A DNA stretch of 64,000 bases from contig NZ_JAOPKZ010000014.1 in NCBI RefSeq assembly GCF_025519785.1, forward strand, positions 1-64,000. The letters are read 5' to 3'. Shown here piece after piece: positions 52,347-62,920 of this stretch. The notes beneath the pieces were generated by a model. The model searched no databases. It was not told where the DNA came from and saw only the letters and a program-made list of their open reading frames with translations. How positions within the stretch are numbered: position 1 is the stretch's first letter; each line of letters begins with the position of its first letter. The translations under genes and the position numbers were made by a program. This DNA comes from Staphylococcus marylandisciuri (GTDB lineage: Bacteria; Bacillota; Bacilli; Staphylococcales; Staphylococcaceae).

Positions 52347-54449
52347 ATGTCTCAAGAGAAGAAAGTATTTAAAACAGAGTGGGGCAATCGTTCACTAACT
52401 ATCGAGACAGGTCAATTAGCTAAACAAGCAAATGGTGCAGTACTAGTACGCTATGGAGATACAGTCGTACTCTCTACAGCTGTGGCTTCAAAAGAACCTC
52501 GAGATACGGACTTTTTCCCGTTAATGGTAAACTTTGAGGAGAAAATGTATGCTGCGGGTAAAATACCAGGCGGTTTCAAAAAAAGAGAGGGTAGACCTAG
52601 TGACGAAGCTACACTTACTGCACGTCTAATTGATAGACCTATTCGTCCTTTATTCCCTAAAGGTTATCGCCATGATGTACAAATAATGAATACAGTATTG
52701 AGCGCGGATCCTGATTGTTCACCTGAAATGGCGGCTATGATCGGTTCTTCTATGGCATTAAGCGTGTCAGATATTCCGTTTCAAGGACCTATTGCAGGTG
52801 TCAATGTAGGTTTTATAGATGGGAAGTATGTGATTAATCCTACTGCGGAACAACAAGAGACCTCTCGTCTAGATTTAGAGGTAGCTGGACATAAAGACGC
52901 CGTAAATATGGTAGAAGCAGGAGCAAGCGAGATCACAGAAGAGGAAATGCTTGATGCCATCTTCTTTGGACATGAAGAAATCAAACGATTAGTTGCCTTT
53001 CAAGAAGAAATAATCGAGCATATTCAGCCTGAAAAACAAGAGTTCGTGCCACCACAAGATGATGTGTCACTTATAGAACAAGTCACTCAACTTACTCATG
53101 AGAAGGGCCTCAAAGAAGCTGTTCTCACTTTTGATAAGAAGCAACGAGATGACAATTTAGAAGCACTTAAGAATGAAGTGCTTAGTGAATTTGAAGATGA
53201 AGAAGATCCAGAAAATGAATCTTTACTTGCTGAGGTAGCTACTATCTTCGGTGATTTGGTGAAAGAGGAAGTTCGACGTCTTATAACTGAAGAAAAGATT
53301 CGACCAGATGGACGTAAGACTGATGAAATCCGCCCATTAGAATCAGAAGTTAGTCTATTACCTCGTGCTCACGGTTCTGGCTTGTTTACACGTGGTCAAA
53401 CACAAGCACTGTCAGTTTTAACACTTGGTGCCTTAAGTGAGTTCCAGCTTATTGATGGTTTAGGAGAAGAAGAAGAAAAAAGGTTTATGCATCATTACAA
53501 CTTCCCTAATTTCTCTGTAGGTGAAACAGGCCCTGTACGTTCTCCCGGACGCCGCGAAATTGGCCACGGTGCTTTAGGTGAGCGCGCTCTACGTTACATT
53601 ATTCCAGACACTAAAGACTTCCCATATACAGTGCGTATAGTAAGTGAAGTTCTTGAATCAAATGGTTCTTCATCCCAAGCTTCAATTTGTGGTTCTACAC
53701 TTGCATTGATGGATGCAGGGGTACCTATTAAAGCACCTGTAGCAGGTATTGCCATGGGATTAGTGACGAATGATGATGACTATACAATTCTTACTGATAT
53801 TCAAGGTATGGAAGACGCATTAGGTGATATGGACTTTAAAGTTGCTGGGACAGCAAAAGGCATCACTGCGATTCAAATGGATATTAAAATAGATGGTTTG
53901 ACGAAAGAAATTATCCAAGAAGCTTTAGAACAAGCTCGTGAAGGTCGCTTAACAATCTTAAATCATATGATGGATACTATAGACACGCCACGCTCAGAAT
54001 TAAGTGCTTACGCTCCTAAAGTTGAAACGATGAACATCTCTCCTGATAAGATTAGAGATGTAATTGGACCAGGTGGTAAGAAGATTAATGAAATTATCGA
54101 TGAAACTGGGGTTAAGCTCGATATTGAACAAGATGGTACTATCTTTATTGGTGCTATAGATCAGAATGCAATTCATAGAGCGAGAGAAATCATTGAGGAA
54201 CTAACTCGCGAGGCAGAAGTAGGTCAAGTCTACGATGCCAAAGTGAAGCGCATCGAAAAATATGGAGCGTTTGTTGAATTATTCCCAGGTAAAGATGCAC
54301 TAGTGCACATTTCACAAATCGCTAATGAACGAATTAATCGTGTTGAGGATGTCCTAAAAATAGGAGATACAATTAGAGTTAAAGTTACAGAAATAGATCA
54401 TCACGGTAGAGTTAATGCTTCTCGCAGAGCATTGTTTAATAAAAAATAA
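52347..54449 (+). CDS. pnp: Polynucleotide phosphorylase
   Basis: PNPase is the 3'-5' phosphorolytic exoribonuclease of RNA decay. The 700 residues comprise two RNase PH domains (about 1-225 and 310-545, the second with RTKFSVG-like [23 protein letters not shown] split across its active site), a KH domain ([15 protein letters not shown] near 565) and an S1 domain (about 622-695). I chose ATG 52347 behind AGAGGGGA. Confidence 0.96.
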   Translation: MSQEKKVFKTEWGNRSLTIETGQLAKQANGAVLVRYGDTVVLSTAVASKEPRDTDFFPLMVNFEEKMYAAGKIPGGFKKREGRPSDEATLTARLIDRPIRPLFPKGYRHDVQIMNTVLSADPDCSPEMAAMIGSSMALSVSDIPFQGPIAGVNVGFIDGKYVINPTAEQQETSRLDLEVAGHKDAVNMVEAGASEITEEEMLDAIFFGHEEIKRLVAFQEEIIEHIQPEKQEFVPPQDDVSLIEQVTQLTHEKGLKEAVLTFDKKQRDDNLEALKNEVLSEFEDEEDPENESLLAEVATIFGDLVKEEVRRLITEEKIRPDGRKTDEIRPLESEVSLLPRAHGSGLFTRGQTQALSVLTLGALSEFQLIDGLGEEEEKRFMHHYNFPNFSVGETGPVRSPGRREIGHGALGERALRYIIPDTKDFPYTVRIVSEVLESNGSSSQASICGSTLALMDAGVPIKAPVAGIAMGLVTNDDDYTILTDIQGMEDALGDMDFKVAGTAKGITAIQMDIKIDGLTKEIIQEALEQAREGRLTILNHMMDTIDTPRSELSAYAPKVETMNISPDKIRDVIGPGGKKINEIIDETGVKLDIEQDGTIFIGAIDQNAIHRAREIIEELTREAEVGQVYDAKVKRIEKYGAFVELFPGKDALVHISQIANERINRVEDVLKIGDTIRVKVTEIDHHGRVNASRRALFNKK

Positions 54450-54465
54450 TATTTATGCTGATATA

Positions 54466-54503
54466 CGGTTGTGGAAGTTGTTAATTTCCATAACCGCTTT
54501 TTT
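54466..54503 (+). terminator. Terminator after pnp
   Basis: cggttgtggaa (54466-54476) pairs with ttccataaccg (54486-54496) over 11 positions including one G-T pair, followed by ctttttttat. Confidence 0.9.
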
Positions 54504-54538
54504 ATCTGATCAAAGCCTAATTAGTTAGTTATATAATG

Positions 54539-54697
54539 CGGTTGAGTCTAAAAAGTGGTCGTGCTCAAGGTAATCGATTAACGGTGTCTCAAAAGCAGGG
54601 TTTTCGACAGACACGCTCACCATTCGACAATAATTTGAAAAATAATTCTGCTCAACGTTCAGTTACGTTCAAATCCTAACATTTATGTCACGACCGC
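54539..54697 (-). repeat. Tail-module element between pnp and rnjB
   Basis: It starts cggttgagtctaaaaagtgg and ends tttatgtcacgaccgc, near inverted ends. The interior is the tail module gattaacggtgtctcaaaag and cgacagacacgctcac, then a segment shared with 38850-38925 (ctcaacgttcagttacgttc compared with ctcatcgttcggttctgttc). It lacks the three-hairpin part of the full element. Confidence 0.7.
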
Positions 54698-54780
54698 TTT
54701 ACTGTAATACATCAGCTAATCAAATTGCGTAAAACTTTAATAGTAAGCGTGTATGCGGACTTCATTGAATACTTTTATAG

Positions 54781-54809
54781 TGTACATAATTATTAATTTA
54801 ACTTATAAT
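54781..54809 (+). promoter_or_regulatory. rnjB promoter
   Basis: TGTACA at 54781-54786 and a perfect TATAAT at 54804-54809 are spaced by 17 bp, giving a leader of about 40 nt. Confidence 0.6.
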
Positions 54810-54856
54810 ATACTATGAGTTTGTATGGTCGGGGATTCAAAATAGGAGGTAAAATT

Positions 54857-56530
54857 TTGAGTTTAATAAAGAAAAAAAATAAAGATATTCGTATAATTCC
54901 TCTTGGTGGCGTCGGGGAGATTGCGAAGAATATGTATATCGTCGAAGTAGACGATGAAATGTTCATGCTCGATGCAGGGCTTATGTTCCCAGAAGATGAA
55001 ATGCTTGGCGTAGACGTGGTTATTCCTGATATTCAATATGTAGTCGAGAATAAACATCGTCTAAAAGGAATTTTTCTAACTCATGGACACGAGCATGCGA
55101 TTGGTGCAGCATCCTATGTTTTAGAGCAAGTAGACGCCCCAGTGTACGGTTCACGTTTAACGCTTGCATTGGTTAAAGAGAGTGTTAAAGCGCGTAATGT
55201 CAATAAGAAGATTAGATATTATGTCGTTAATGACGAATCCGTGATGCGCTTTAAAGGTGTGAACGTGACGTTCTTCAATACTACGCATAGCATACCTGAT
55301 AGTTTAGGTGTATGTCTTCATACTTCGTATGGAGCAATTGTCTATACTGGAGAATTTAAATTTGATCAAAGCTTACATGGTCAGTATGCACCTGACATTA
55401 AAAAAATGACTGAGATAGGTGAAGAGGGTGTCTTTGCTTTGATCAGTGATTCAGCTGAGGCAGAGAAACCGGGTTATAACACACCAGAGAATGTGATCGA
55501 ACGCCACATGTATGATGCGTTTACGAAAGTGAAAGGTCGTTTGATCGTATCATGCTATGCTTCTAATTTCGTACGCATCCAACAAGTACTGAACATAGCT
55601 AGTCGACTCAATCGCAAGGTTTCGTTCTTAGGCCGTTCGTTAGAATCATCTTTCAATACTGCGCGTAAGATGGGGTATTTCGATATACCTAAAGATCTAT
55701 TAGTGCCGATCAATGAAATAGAGAACTATCCTAAAAATGAAGTTATTATTATAGCAACAGGGATGCAAGGCGAACCTGTAGAAGCTTTAAATAAAATGGC
55801 ACAACAAAAACATAATATAATGAATATTGAAGAAGGGGATTCAGTATTCTTAGCTATTACAGCTTCAGCTAGTATGGAAGTTATTGTTGGAAACACCTTG
55901 AATGAGCTCGTGCGTGCGGGAGCAGAAATCATCCCAAATAATAGTAAGATTCACGCCTCTAGTCACGGGTGTATGGAAGAGTTAAAAATGATGATTAACC
56001 TCATGCGTCCAGAGTATTTTATACCGGTAAATGGTGAATTTAAAATGCAAATTGCTCATGCTAAATTAGCCAACGAATCAGGAGTCGACCCTGAAAAGAT
56101 TTTCCTTGTTGAAAAAGGCGATGTTGTTAACTATGACGGTAAAGAAATGATTCTAAATGAAAAAGTTAACTCAGGTAATGTGCTCATTGATGGATTAGGC
56201 GTAGGCGACGTAGGAAACATCGTGTTACGAGACAGACATCTATTGGCTGAAGATGGTATCTTTATCGCTGTTGTGACACTTGATCCACGCAATCGTCGCA
56301 TCGCTGCTGGTCCAGAAATACAGTCGCGAGGTTTCGTGTATGTGAGAGAAAGTGAAGAATTATTACATGAAGCGGAAAGAAAAGTAAAAGAAATAGTAGA
56401 TCAAGGATTACAAGAAAAACGTATTGAGTGGTCTGAGATTAAACAGAACATGCGTGATCAAATAAGCAAACTTTTATTTGAAAATACTAAACGCCGACCA
56501 ATGATTATTCCTGTAATCTCCGAAATATAA
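54857..56530 (+). CDS. rnjB: Ribonuclease J2
   Basis: RNase J2 is a beta-CASP metallo-hydrolase that partners RNase J1 in 5'-3' decay and endonucleolytic cleavage. The 557 residues have the metal motif HGHEHAIG at 76-83, where J1 carries HGHEDHIG; the altered motif is typical of the weakly active J2. Other motifs are [15 protein letters not shown]-like [10 protein letters not shown] and a C-terminal domain. TTG 54857 ([18 protein letters not shown]) lies six bases after TAGGAGGT and matches relatives; an upstream ATG 54815 does not. Confidence 0.94.
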   Translation: MSLIKKKNKDIRIIPLGGVGEIAKNMYIVEVDDEMFMLDAGLMFPEDEMLGVDVVIPDIQYVVENKHRLKGIFLTHGHEHAIGAASYVLEQVDAPVYGSRLTLALVKESVKARNVNKKIRYYVVNDESVMRFKGVNVTFFNTTHSIPDSLGVCLHTSYGAIVYTGEFKFDQSLHGQYAPDIKKMTEIGEEGVFALISDSAEAEKPGYNTPENVIERHMYDAFTKVKGRLIVSCYASNFVRIQQVLNIASRLNRKVSFLGRSLESSFNTARKMGYFDIPKDLLVPINEIENYPKNEVIIIATGMQGEPVEALNKMAQQKHNIMNIEEGDSVFLAITASASMEVIVGNTLNELVRAGAEIIPNNSKIHASSHGCMEELKMMINLMRPEYFIPVNGEFKMQIAHAKLANESGVDPEKIFLVEKGDVVNYDGKEMILNEKVNSGNVLIDGLGVGDVGNIVLRDRHLLAEDGIFIAVVTLDPRNRRIAAGPEIQSRGFVYVRESEELLHEAERKVKEIVDQGLQEKRIEWSEIKQNMRDQISKLLFENTKRRPMIIPVISEI

Positions 56531-56544
56531 TAAGATAAAATTTT

Positions 56545-56628
56545 AAAGAGGTTGAGACGAAGCGGATGGATGTTATATTACAGCTATGTTGTGAAAGCAG
56601 GTCATTCGCTTGCTGTCTTTACCTCTTT
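56545..56628 (+). other. Palindrome between rnjB and ftsK
   Basis: aaagaggt (56545-56552) and acctcttt (56621-56628) are perfect inverted copies, with gac / gtc and gaagcg / ttcgct pairings further in. The gaggttgagac start resembles the ends of the composite repeats. It may terminate rnjB, though no strong T run follows. Confidence 0.5.
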
Positions 56629-56670
56629 CATCTTAAATGCTAAATAGAGAGTTAAAGAAGGTGTAAAAGT

Positions 56671-59064
56671 TTGGCTCAATCTAAGAAAAAAACGACAAAC
56701 AAGAAATCTTCTCAAACGAGAAAAAAGCGTTCAACTAAAAATAAATCAGAAAGTCCGCTCCGATACATAATTGCGGTAATTATATTAATCTTACTCGTAT
56801 TAGGTACCTTACAATTAGGTATTATAGGTCAGATGATAGATAGCTTTTTTAATTATTTATTTGGTTGGAGTAGATACTTAACCTATGTACTTATACTTAT
56901 TTATACGATAGCTGTAGCTTTTTATAAAGCTATACCTAAGACTCGACCTGCTATTGGGGTCATCGTATTACAGTTCGCTACGCTCTTTTTATTCCAAATT
57001 ATCTTCAGACTTGCCCATACCGTTAAATCGGAAAGGGAACCAGTCTTAATCCATGTATATAGATCTTATGCTCATACGCATTTTCCTAACTATGGCGGAG
57101 GATTATTAGGGTTTTATTTAATAAAGGTATTTGAACCTCTCATTTCAATTGTAGGGGTAGTTATCATAACACTTCTACTTATCATATCAGGTTGTATTCT
57201 ATTAACTAAGCGCCGCCATAGAGACGTCGCCAAAGACTTATTTGATAATATAAAAGTTAAGAGCCAATCTGCATCAGAGCGTATGAAGGATCGGCGTAAA
57301 GAAAATAAAGTTAAAAAAGAAGCTAAAGCTCGTTTGAAGGCAGAGAGAACCGAAGAACGTAAAGCACAAGCTAAGAATGAAGATAAAGAGACCGTCACAG
57401 ACGTCTCTGAGTTCCCTGAAGTTCCTCAAAAACCATCCCAATCAGCGTCGATTCCAATATATGGTCATAGTGATAGTAGTGACAGACAAGATGCCAAGAA
57501 CGAGAGCAAGCGTATTGATAATGCTCAAATGCATGAAACATCATCTAGAAGTGATGATGAAAGAGGTTCAAAAACTCATAGTGGCGCTGTTTCACAAGAT
57601 GATAACAATGAAGAAAATTCTATTTCTGAAGCAGGAGAAGTTGAAAATGAAGCTTATCAAGTACCTCCGTTATCTTTATTAAATCGCCCCCCTAAACAAC
57701 AAACAACCACTAAATCTGAGGTTCAGAAAAAAGGACGTTTACTCGAAAATACTTTAAAAAACTTTGGTGTTGACGCTAAAGTGACTCAGATTAAGATCGG
57801 CCCAGCGGTAACACAATATGAAATACAACCTGCTCAGGGGGTTAAAGTGAGTAAAATAGTTAATTTACACAGTGATATTGCACTCGCGTTAGCTGCTAAA
57901 GATGTGCGGATTGAAGCCCCTATTCCTGGAAAGTCTGCTGTAGGTATAGAAGTGCCGAATGATAAGGTATCATTAGTGTCGCTTAAAGAAGTATTAGAAG
58001 AGAGCTTTCCAGCGCAGAATAAGCTAGAGGTTGGTCTTGGGAGAGATATTTCAGGAGATCCAATAACCGTACAATTAAATGAGATGCCACATCTTCTAGT
58101 AGCAGGTTCTACAGGCAGTGGTAAATCAGTTTGCATTAACGGTATTATAACGAGTATCTTGCTGAATGCGAAACCACATGAAGTGAAATTGATGCTTATC
58201 GACCCTAAGATGGTGGAACTCAACGTCTATAATGGGATCCCTCACTTATTAATACCTGTAGTTACGAATCCTCACAAAGCTTCACAGGCTTTGGAGAAGA
58301 TTGTAGCAGAAATGGAACGCCGTTATGATCTATTTCAACATAGCTCTACTCGTAATATTGAGGGATATAATCAATATATTCGTCGTCAAAATCAAGAACT
58401 GAATGAGAAGCAAGCCGAATTGCCATATATAGTGGTCATAGTTGACGAGCTTGCGGATTTGATGATGGTAGCTGGTAAAGAAGTAGAGAACGCTATTCAG
58501 CGTATTACTCAAATGGCCAGAGCTGCAGGGATTCATCTCATCGTGGCTACGCAAAGACCATCTGTTGATGTCATAACTGGTTTGATAAAAAATAACATTC
58601 CTTCTCGTATTGCTTTTGCAGTGAGCTCTCAAACCGATTCCCGAACTATCTTAGGTGCATCAGGAGCAGAGAAATTATTAGGTAAAGGCGATATGTTATA
58701 CGAAGCGAGTGGTGGTTCGACTAACACTAGAGTTCAAGGTGCATTTTTAAGTGACCAAGAAGTTCAGACGGTAGTTAATTACGTTGTTGAACAACAAAAA
58801 GCTAATTATGTCAAAGAGATGGAACCAGACGCTCCAGTCGACAAATCAGAAATGCAAAGCGAGGATTCGCTATACGAGGAAGCATATGCATTCGTCGTAG
58901 ACAAACAAAAAGCAAGTACTTCTTTACTACAACGTCAATTTAGAATTGGATATAATCGCGCATCGCGACTTATGGACGATTTAGAACAGAATCAAGTTAT
59001 TGGTCCTCAAAAGGGTAGCAAACCGCGTCAAATTTTAGTAGAACCTCCCAGTGAGGAAGAGTAG
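56671..59064 (+). CDS. ftsK: DNA translocase FtsK (SpoIIIE type)
   Basis: FtsK pumps chromosomal DNA through the closing septum. The 797 residues have a basic N-terminus, about four to five membrane segments (residues 29-185), a charged and disordered linker (about 190-340), the motor with Walker A GSTGSGKS at 479-486 and Walker [13 protein letters not shown], and a C-terminal gamma winged helix (about 735-790, with [18 protein letters not shown]). TTG 56671 follows GAAGGTG. A terminator follows. Confidence 0.95.
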   Translation: MAQSKKKTTNKKSSQTRKKRSTKNKSESPLRYIIAVIILILLVLGTLQLGIIGQMIDSFFNYLFGWSRYLTYVLILIYTIAVAFYKAIPKTRPAIGVIVLQFATLFLFQIIFRLAHTVKSEREPVLIHVYRSYAHTHFPNYGGGLLGFYLIKVFEPLISIVGVVIITLLLIISGCILLTKRRHRDVAKDLFDNIKVKSQSASERMKDRRKENKVKKEAKARLKAERTEERKAQAKNEDKETVTDVSEFPEVPQKPSQSASIPIYGHSDSSDRQDAKNESKRIDNAQMHETSSRSDDERGSKTHSGAVSQDDNNEENSISEAGEVENEAYQVPPLSLLNRPPKQQTTTKSEVQKKGRLLENTLKNFGVDAKVTQIKIGPAVTQYEIQPAQGVKVSKIVNLHSDIALALAAKDVRIEAPIPGKSAVGIEVPNDKVSLVSLKEVLEESFPAQNKLEVGLGRDISGDPITVQLNEMPHLLVAGSTGSGKSVCINGIITSILLNAKPHEVKLMLIDPKMVELNVYNGIPHLLIPVVTNPHKASQALEKIVAEMERRYDLFQHSSTRNIEGYNQYIRRQNQELNEKQAELPYIVVIVDELADLMMVAGKEVENAIQRITQMARAAGIHLIVATQRPSVDVITGLIKNNIPSRIAFAVSSQTDSRTILGASGAEKLLGKGDMLYEASGGSTNTRVQGAFLSDQEVQTVVNYVVEQQKANYVKEMEPDAPVDKSEMQSEDSLYEEAYAFVVDKQKASTSLLQRQFRIGYNRASRLMDDLEQNQVIGPQKGSKPRQILVEPPSEEE

Positions 59065-59078
59065 CTAAGAGTTCATAT

Positions 59079-59136
59079 AGATTGAGGCTAAAGTAGTTAT
59101 TTCAGCAACGATTGTTAGGCCTCAATCTCTCTTTAT
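59079..59136 (+). terminator. Terminator after ftsK
   Basis: A perfect 10-bp stem agattgaggc (59079-59088) with gcctcaatct (59119-59128) is followed by ctctttattt. The rest of the gap to 59378 shows no gene; the GntR-type regulator that I recall at this place in S. aureus is absent. Confidence 0.75.
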
Positions 59137-59378
59137 TTATCATGTATAGTCCTTTAGTAGTAAAGAATAAGATGGAAAAGCCTGAGCATCAAAGTTAAAT
59201 TATGCTATCAAATTGCACCCTTTATGTTAACTCGTCTTCTAGAAAGGGTAGTTGGAAATAAAAAATACATAGTCATCATTTTAATTCGAACGTTGAAAAA
59301 GTAGTATTTATCAATTAGGCTCATCAATTTTATTTCAAGTATTATAAATTAACATAACTAGAAAGAGAGGTTGGTACA

Positions 59379-60653
59379 TTGACAACAAATCATAGAGACA
59401 ATAATAACTTGTTACATATTATTCAAACACCTAAATTTAAAACGACTACCCTGACAGTTAAATTTATAGCACCGCTTGAAGAAGAGACGATTACATCTCG
59501 CGCTCTATTAAGTAAGGTATTGGTAAGAGCGACTAACCAATGGCCAACAGATAAGGCCTTCAATCGGTACTTGTCAAATTTATATGGAGCTTATGTAAAT
59601 AGTCATGTTACGAAATTTAAAAATAACCACGTCATTTCGATATCGCTCGAAATAGTAAATGAACGTTATTTAAAAGATCAAACACCACTCGTTGAGAAAG
59701 GTATTGAACTGTTGGCCGAGATTATAACGAATCCACTACTTGAAGGCCAAGCCTTTAATTCTAATTTCGTAACTCAAGAAAAGTCTTTATTGAAAAAGAA
59801 ATTAGAAGCAGTAGTAGATAATAAACCTCAATATTCTTTTTTAAAGTTACTTCAACATATGTTTGGAAACCACCCTTATAGACATTTATCATCAGGTAGA
59901 TTAGAAGATATATCAGATATTACACCTAAATCTTTATACCATACTTATATGAGTATGTTAGAAAACGATTATTGTGTGGCTTATGTAGTCGGAAACGTGG
60001 ATAAGACAAATGTTACTCAGTTATTTAATAAACATATACATATAAATAAACGACAATTAAATACTTCAGTAGCCGAACCTCTTAAAGAGAGACATGACAA
60101 ACCATGTTATGTCGTTGAAAGAGATGACGTTGATCAAGCGAAAGTAAACTTAGGTTTTACTTTCCCAACGCGATTTGGCCATAAAGATTATTATTCTATG
60201 ATTGTGTTGAATATGATTTATGGAGGAGATCCTTCATCCGTTTTATTCAATGAATTAAGAGAGAAGCAAAGTTTAGCTTATTCAATTCATTCGCAAATAG
60301 ATGCTAAAAACGGTTACATGTTTGTATTAAGCGGAGTTTCATCAGCTAAATATAACCAAGCTAAAAAGACGATAATAGGTGAATTTGAAAAATTACAACG
60401 TGGTGAATTTAGTGACACGCAATTAGAATTAGCTAAAAAAGTACTTATCTCTCAACGCAATGAATCTCAAGACCGACCTAAAAGTATGATTGAAATACTA
60501 AACAATAGTATATTACTCGATGAACCATTAACTCATGACGCCTTTGTCAAGGGCGTCAACAGTGTAACCAAAGAAGAAGTCATTAATCTTGCTTTAGAAA
60601 CTCAGTTAGATACTGTTTATATATTAGCTCAAGAAGAGGGGGGAGAGGTATAA
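59379..60653 (+). CDS. ymfF: M16-family protein without zinc motif (YmfF-like)
   Basis: The 424 residues have the pitrilysin/M16 fold (NRYLSNLYGAYVNSHVTKF near 62, ELREKQSLAYSIHSQIDAKN near 292) but no HxxEH zinc motif, so it is predicted inactive alone. The gene overlaps ymfH by one base. In this arrangement the two proteins probably form a heterodimer in which YmfH supplies the metal site, as for other split M16 peptidases. TTG 59379 follows AGAGAGG. Confidence 0.88.
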   Translation: MTTNHRDNNNLLHIIQTPKFKTTTLTVKFIAPLEEETITSRALLSKVLVRATNQWPTDKAFNRYLSNLYGAYVNSHVTKFKNNHVISISLEIVNERYLKDQTPLVEKGIELLAEIITNPLLEGQAFNSNFVTQEKSLLKKKLEAVVDNKPQYSFLKLLQHMFGNHPYRHLSSGRLEDISDITPKSLYHTYMSMLENDYCVAYVVGNVDKTNVTQLFNKHIHINKRQLNTSVAEPLKERHDKPCYVVERDDVDQAKVNLGFTFPTRFGHKDYYSMIVLNMIYGGDPSSVLFNELREKQSLAYSIHSQIDAKNGYMFVLSGVSSAKYNQAKKTIIGEFEKLQRGEFSDTQLELAKKVLISQRNESQDRPKSMIEILNNSILLDEPLTHDAFVKGVNSVTKEEVINLALETQLDTVYILAQEEGGEV

Positions 60654-61936
60654 TGGAGGAACTTTATTACGAACAAATAGATGAGAAAGTGTACCAAACG
60701 ACTATGGATAACGGCTTGAGACTCTTTGTTATTCCTAAGCCTGGCTTTCAAAAGACTTATGTCACTTATACTACTCAATTTGGATCACTGGATTCTAGAT
60801 TTAAACCTCACGGTAAAGACGATTTTGTCACGGTACCAGATGGAGTGGCACATTTTTTAGAACATAAGTTATTTGAACAAGAAGGTGAAGACCTGTTCAC
60901 TCAATTTGCTGAAGATAATGCTCAAGTTAATGCCTTTACAAGTTTTGATCGAACAAGTTATTTATTTAGTGCTACTGATCACGTCGAACGCAACATTAAG
61001 CGTTTACTAGAAATGGTAGAGACCCCTTACTTTACTGATGAAACAGTAGAAAAAGAAAAAGGGATTATTGCAGAAGAGATTAAAATGTATCAAGAGCAAC
61101 CAGCTTATAAATTGATGTTTAATACACTGAGAGCACTTTATCATAAACATCCTATTCGCGTAGATATAGCTGGAAGTGTTGATAGTATTTCACATATAAC
61201 GAAAGAAGATCTCTACTTGTGTTATGAAACATTCTATCATCCATCTAACATGGTACTGTTCGTAGTAGGTGATGTCGATCCTAGCGCTATTGTAAATCTT
61301 GTACAGGCTCATGAGAGTAAGCGTAATAAGCAGGCGCAACCTAGAATAGAAAGAGAGGCGTTAAGTGATCCTAGAGAAGTCAATTTACCTCGTATAAGCG
61401 AAGAAATGCGTATTAAATCACCGCGTTTAATGCTTGGCTTCAAGACTAAACCAATAGATGAACCACCTCGAAAATATATTCAGCGCGATTTAGAAATGAC
61501 TTTATTTTACGAAATGGTATTAGGAGAGGAAACTGAATTTTATCAATATCTGTTAAATCATGAACTTATAGATGAAACATTTGGCTATCAGTTTATGCTC
61601 GAGCCATCATATTGCTTTTCTTTAATTACTAGTGCAACGGATCAACCGCAGGAATTAAAAGAACTTATACTCTCTGAGTTACGACAACGACGTGGTAAAC
61701 TTAAAGATAGTGAAGGCTTTGAGTTGTTAAAAAAACAATTTATTGGAGAATTTATATCAGGTTTGAATTCGCCCGAATATATAGCAAATCAATACACTAA
61801 ATTGTTCTTTGAAGGAGTAAGCTTGTTCGATTTATTAGAAATCATTGAAGATATAACGCTTGAAAGTATTAATGAAACTTCACGAACTTATTTAGACTTA
61901 ACACATGTAGTAGATAGCCGTTTGGAGATGAAATAA
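60653..61936 (+). CDS. ymfH: M16 zinc peptidase (YmfH-like)
   Basis: The 427 residues have the inverted zinc motif HFLEH at 67-71 and the downstream glutamate segment EKGIIAEEIKMYQEQP near 139-154, expected to complete the zinc site. The arginine-containing substrate region of M16 enzymes lies in the C-terminal half. It starts at the ATG that overlaps the ymfF stop and ends one base before ymfI. The natural substrate is not known. Confidence 0.92.
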   Translation: MEELYYEQIDEKVYQTTMDNGLRLFVIPKPGFQKTYVTYTTQFGSLDSRFKPHGKDDFVTVPDGVAHFLEHKLFEQEGEDLFTQFAEDNAQVNAFTSFDRTSYLFSATDHVERNIKRLLEMVETPYFTDETVEKEKGIIAEEIKMYQEQPAYKLMFNTLRALYHKHPIRVDIAGSVDSISHITKEDLYLCYETFYHPSNMVLFVVGDVDPSAIVNLVQAHESKRNKQAQPRIEREALSDPREVNLPRISEEMRIKSPRLMLGFKTKPIDEPPRKYIQRDLEMTLFYEMVLGEETEFYQYLLNHELIDETFGYQFMLEPSYCFSLITSATDQPQELKELILSELRQRRGKLKDSEGFELLKKQFIGEFISGLNSPEYIANQYTKLFFEGVSLFDLLEIIEDITLESINETSRTYLDLTHVVDSRLEMK

Positions 61937-61937
61937 A

Positions 61938-62642
61938 GTGAAGGCTCTAGTTATTGGAGGCTCTGGTAGTATTGGAGCTGCTATTACACAACGCTTAATT
62001 GACGACGGTTACGAAGTGATAGTTCACTATCATCGAGCGAATCTAAATGATTTGACCGCTCTATATAAGAATCAACCAGTACAATTTGTCCAAGCAGATT
62101 TAAGTGAAGCGGTTGATCTTGAAGAGAAATTTGGATTTATTAACAATCTTGATGCGTTAATTTATAGCTCAGGGGCTAGTTTATACGGTTTATTACAAGA
62201 TATGGATGAGGCACAAATAGAGGCATGTTATCAAATTAACGTTAAACAACTTATAAATTTGACCCAGTTCTTTATTGATCAACTACGTCAAAGTGACAAT
62301 GGTAGACTAGTAGTTATTTCTTCAATTTGGGGTGAGACGGGTGCTAGCTTGGAGACGATATATTCCACAATGAAAAGCGCTCAGCTCGGTTTTGTAAAGT
62401 CGTTAAGTCAAGAGTTAGCGTTAACTGAAGTAACAGTTAATGCAATAACACCTGGGTTTGTCAATGGAAGAATGTCTGCTGAGTTTGATGAAGCAGCGTT
62501 ACGAAACATGGTTGAAGAGTTACCTCAGCAAAGGTTAATAGAGCCTGAAGAAGTCGCTCATGTTTGCAGCTTTCTATGTCATCCATTGGCTAAAAGTATT
62601 ACCGGTACAGTTCAAAAGGTCAATGGTGCATGGTATGTGTAA
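61938..62642 (+). CDS. ymfI: Short-chain dehydrogenase (YmfI-like)
   Basis: The 234-residue SDR has a cofactor loop GGSGSIG at 7-13 (variant of TGxxxGIG), YSSGA at 76-80 in place of NNAG, and catalytic Ser128/129, Tyr142 and Lys146 (YSTMK). The start GTG 61938 lies beside the ymfH stop, with GGAGATG inside ymfH. Its substrate is unknown; it is fixed next to the M16 pair in Firmicutes. Confidence 0.9.
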   Translation: MKALVIGGSGSIGAAITQRLIDDGYEVIVHYHRANLNDLTALYKNQPVQFVQADLSEAVDLEEKFGFINNLDALIYSSGASLYGLLQDMDEAQIEACYQINVKQLINLTQFFIDQLRQSDNGRLVVISSIWGETGASLETIYSTMKSAQLGFVKSLSQELALTEVTVNAITPGFVNGRMSAEFDEAALRNMVEELPQQRLIEPEEVAHVCSFLCHPLAKSITGTVQKVNGAWYV

Positions 62643-62780
62643 TTTGTAAATTTACTTCTTAAATTTTTATCCCATGAAACTAGTTAGAATGTTATAATAC
62701 ACATAATCCAGAGAATAAGTGAATCGAAGTGTGAGTGTCAATGAGAGCGAGTTAGAAGATATTTCGTTTCATAGGCCTTT

Positions 62781-62845
62781 CCCATAAAAGCTGACTAGAA
62801 TTTAAAAAATTTACACCCATTTATAATTAGTCAGCTACTACGGGC
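62781..62845 (+). repeat. Strongly diverged copy of the composite-repeat hairpin
   Basis: cccataaaagctgactagaa and tagtcagctactacggg form a long stem. The order and spacing parallel the ccggcaaggatgactagaatt / gtcatctactgccagg hairpin of the main family, with compensatory changes in the stem and a worn loop. It lies in the 278-bp ymfI-ymfK gap. A TATAAT at 62693-62698 also lies in this gap without a good -35. Confidence 0.6.
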
Positions 62846-62920
62846 TTACTTTATTCTCAACACTTACATCAATTTCTACATGAATGTCATGCGCTTATTT
62901 AGGACAAAGGGGTAGATGAT

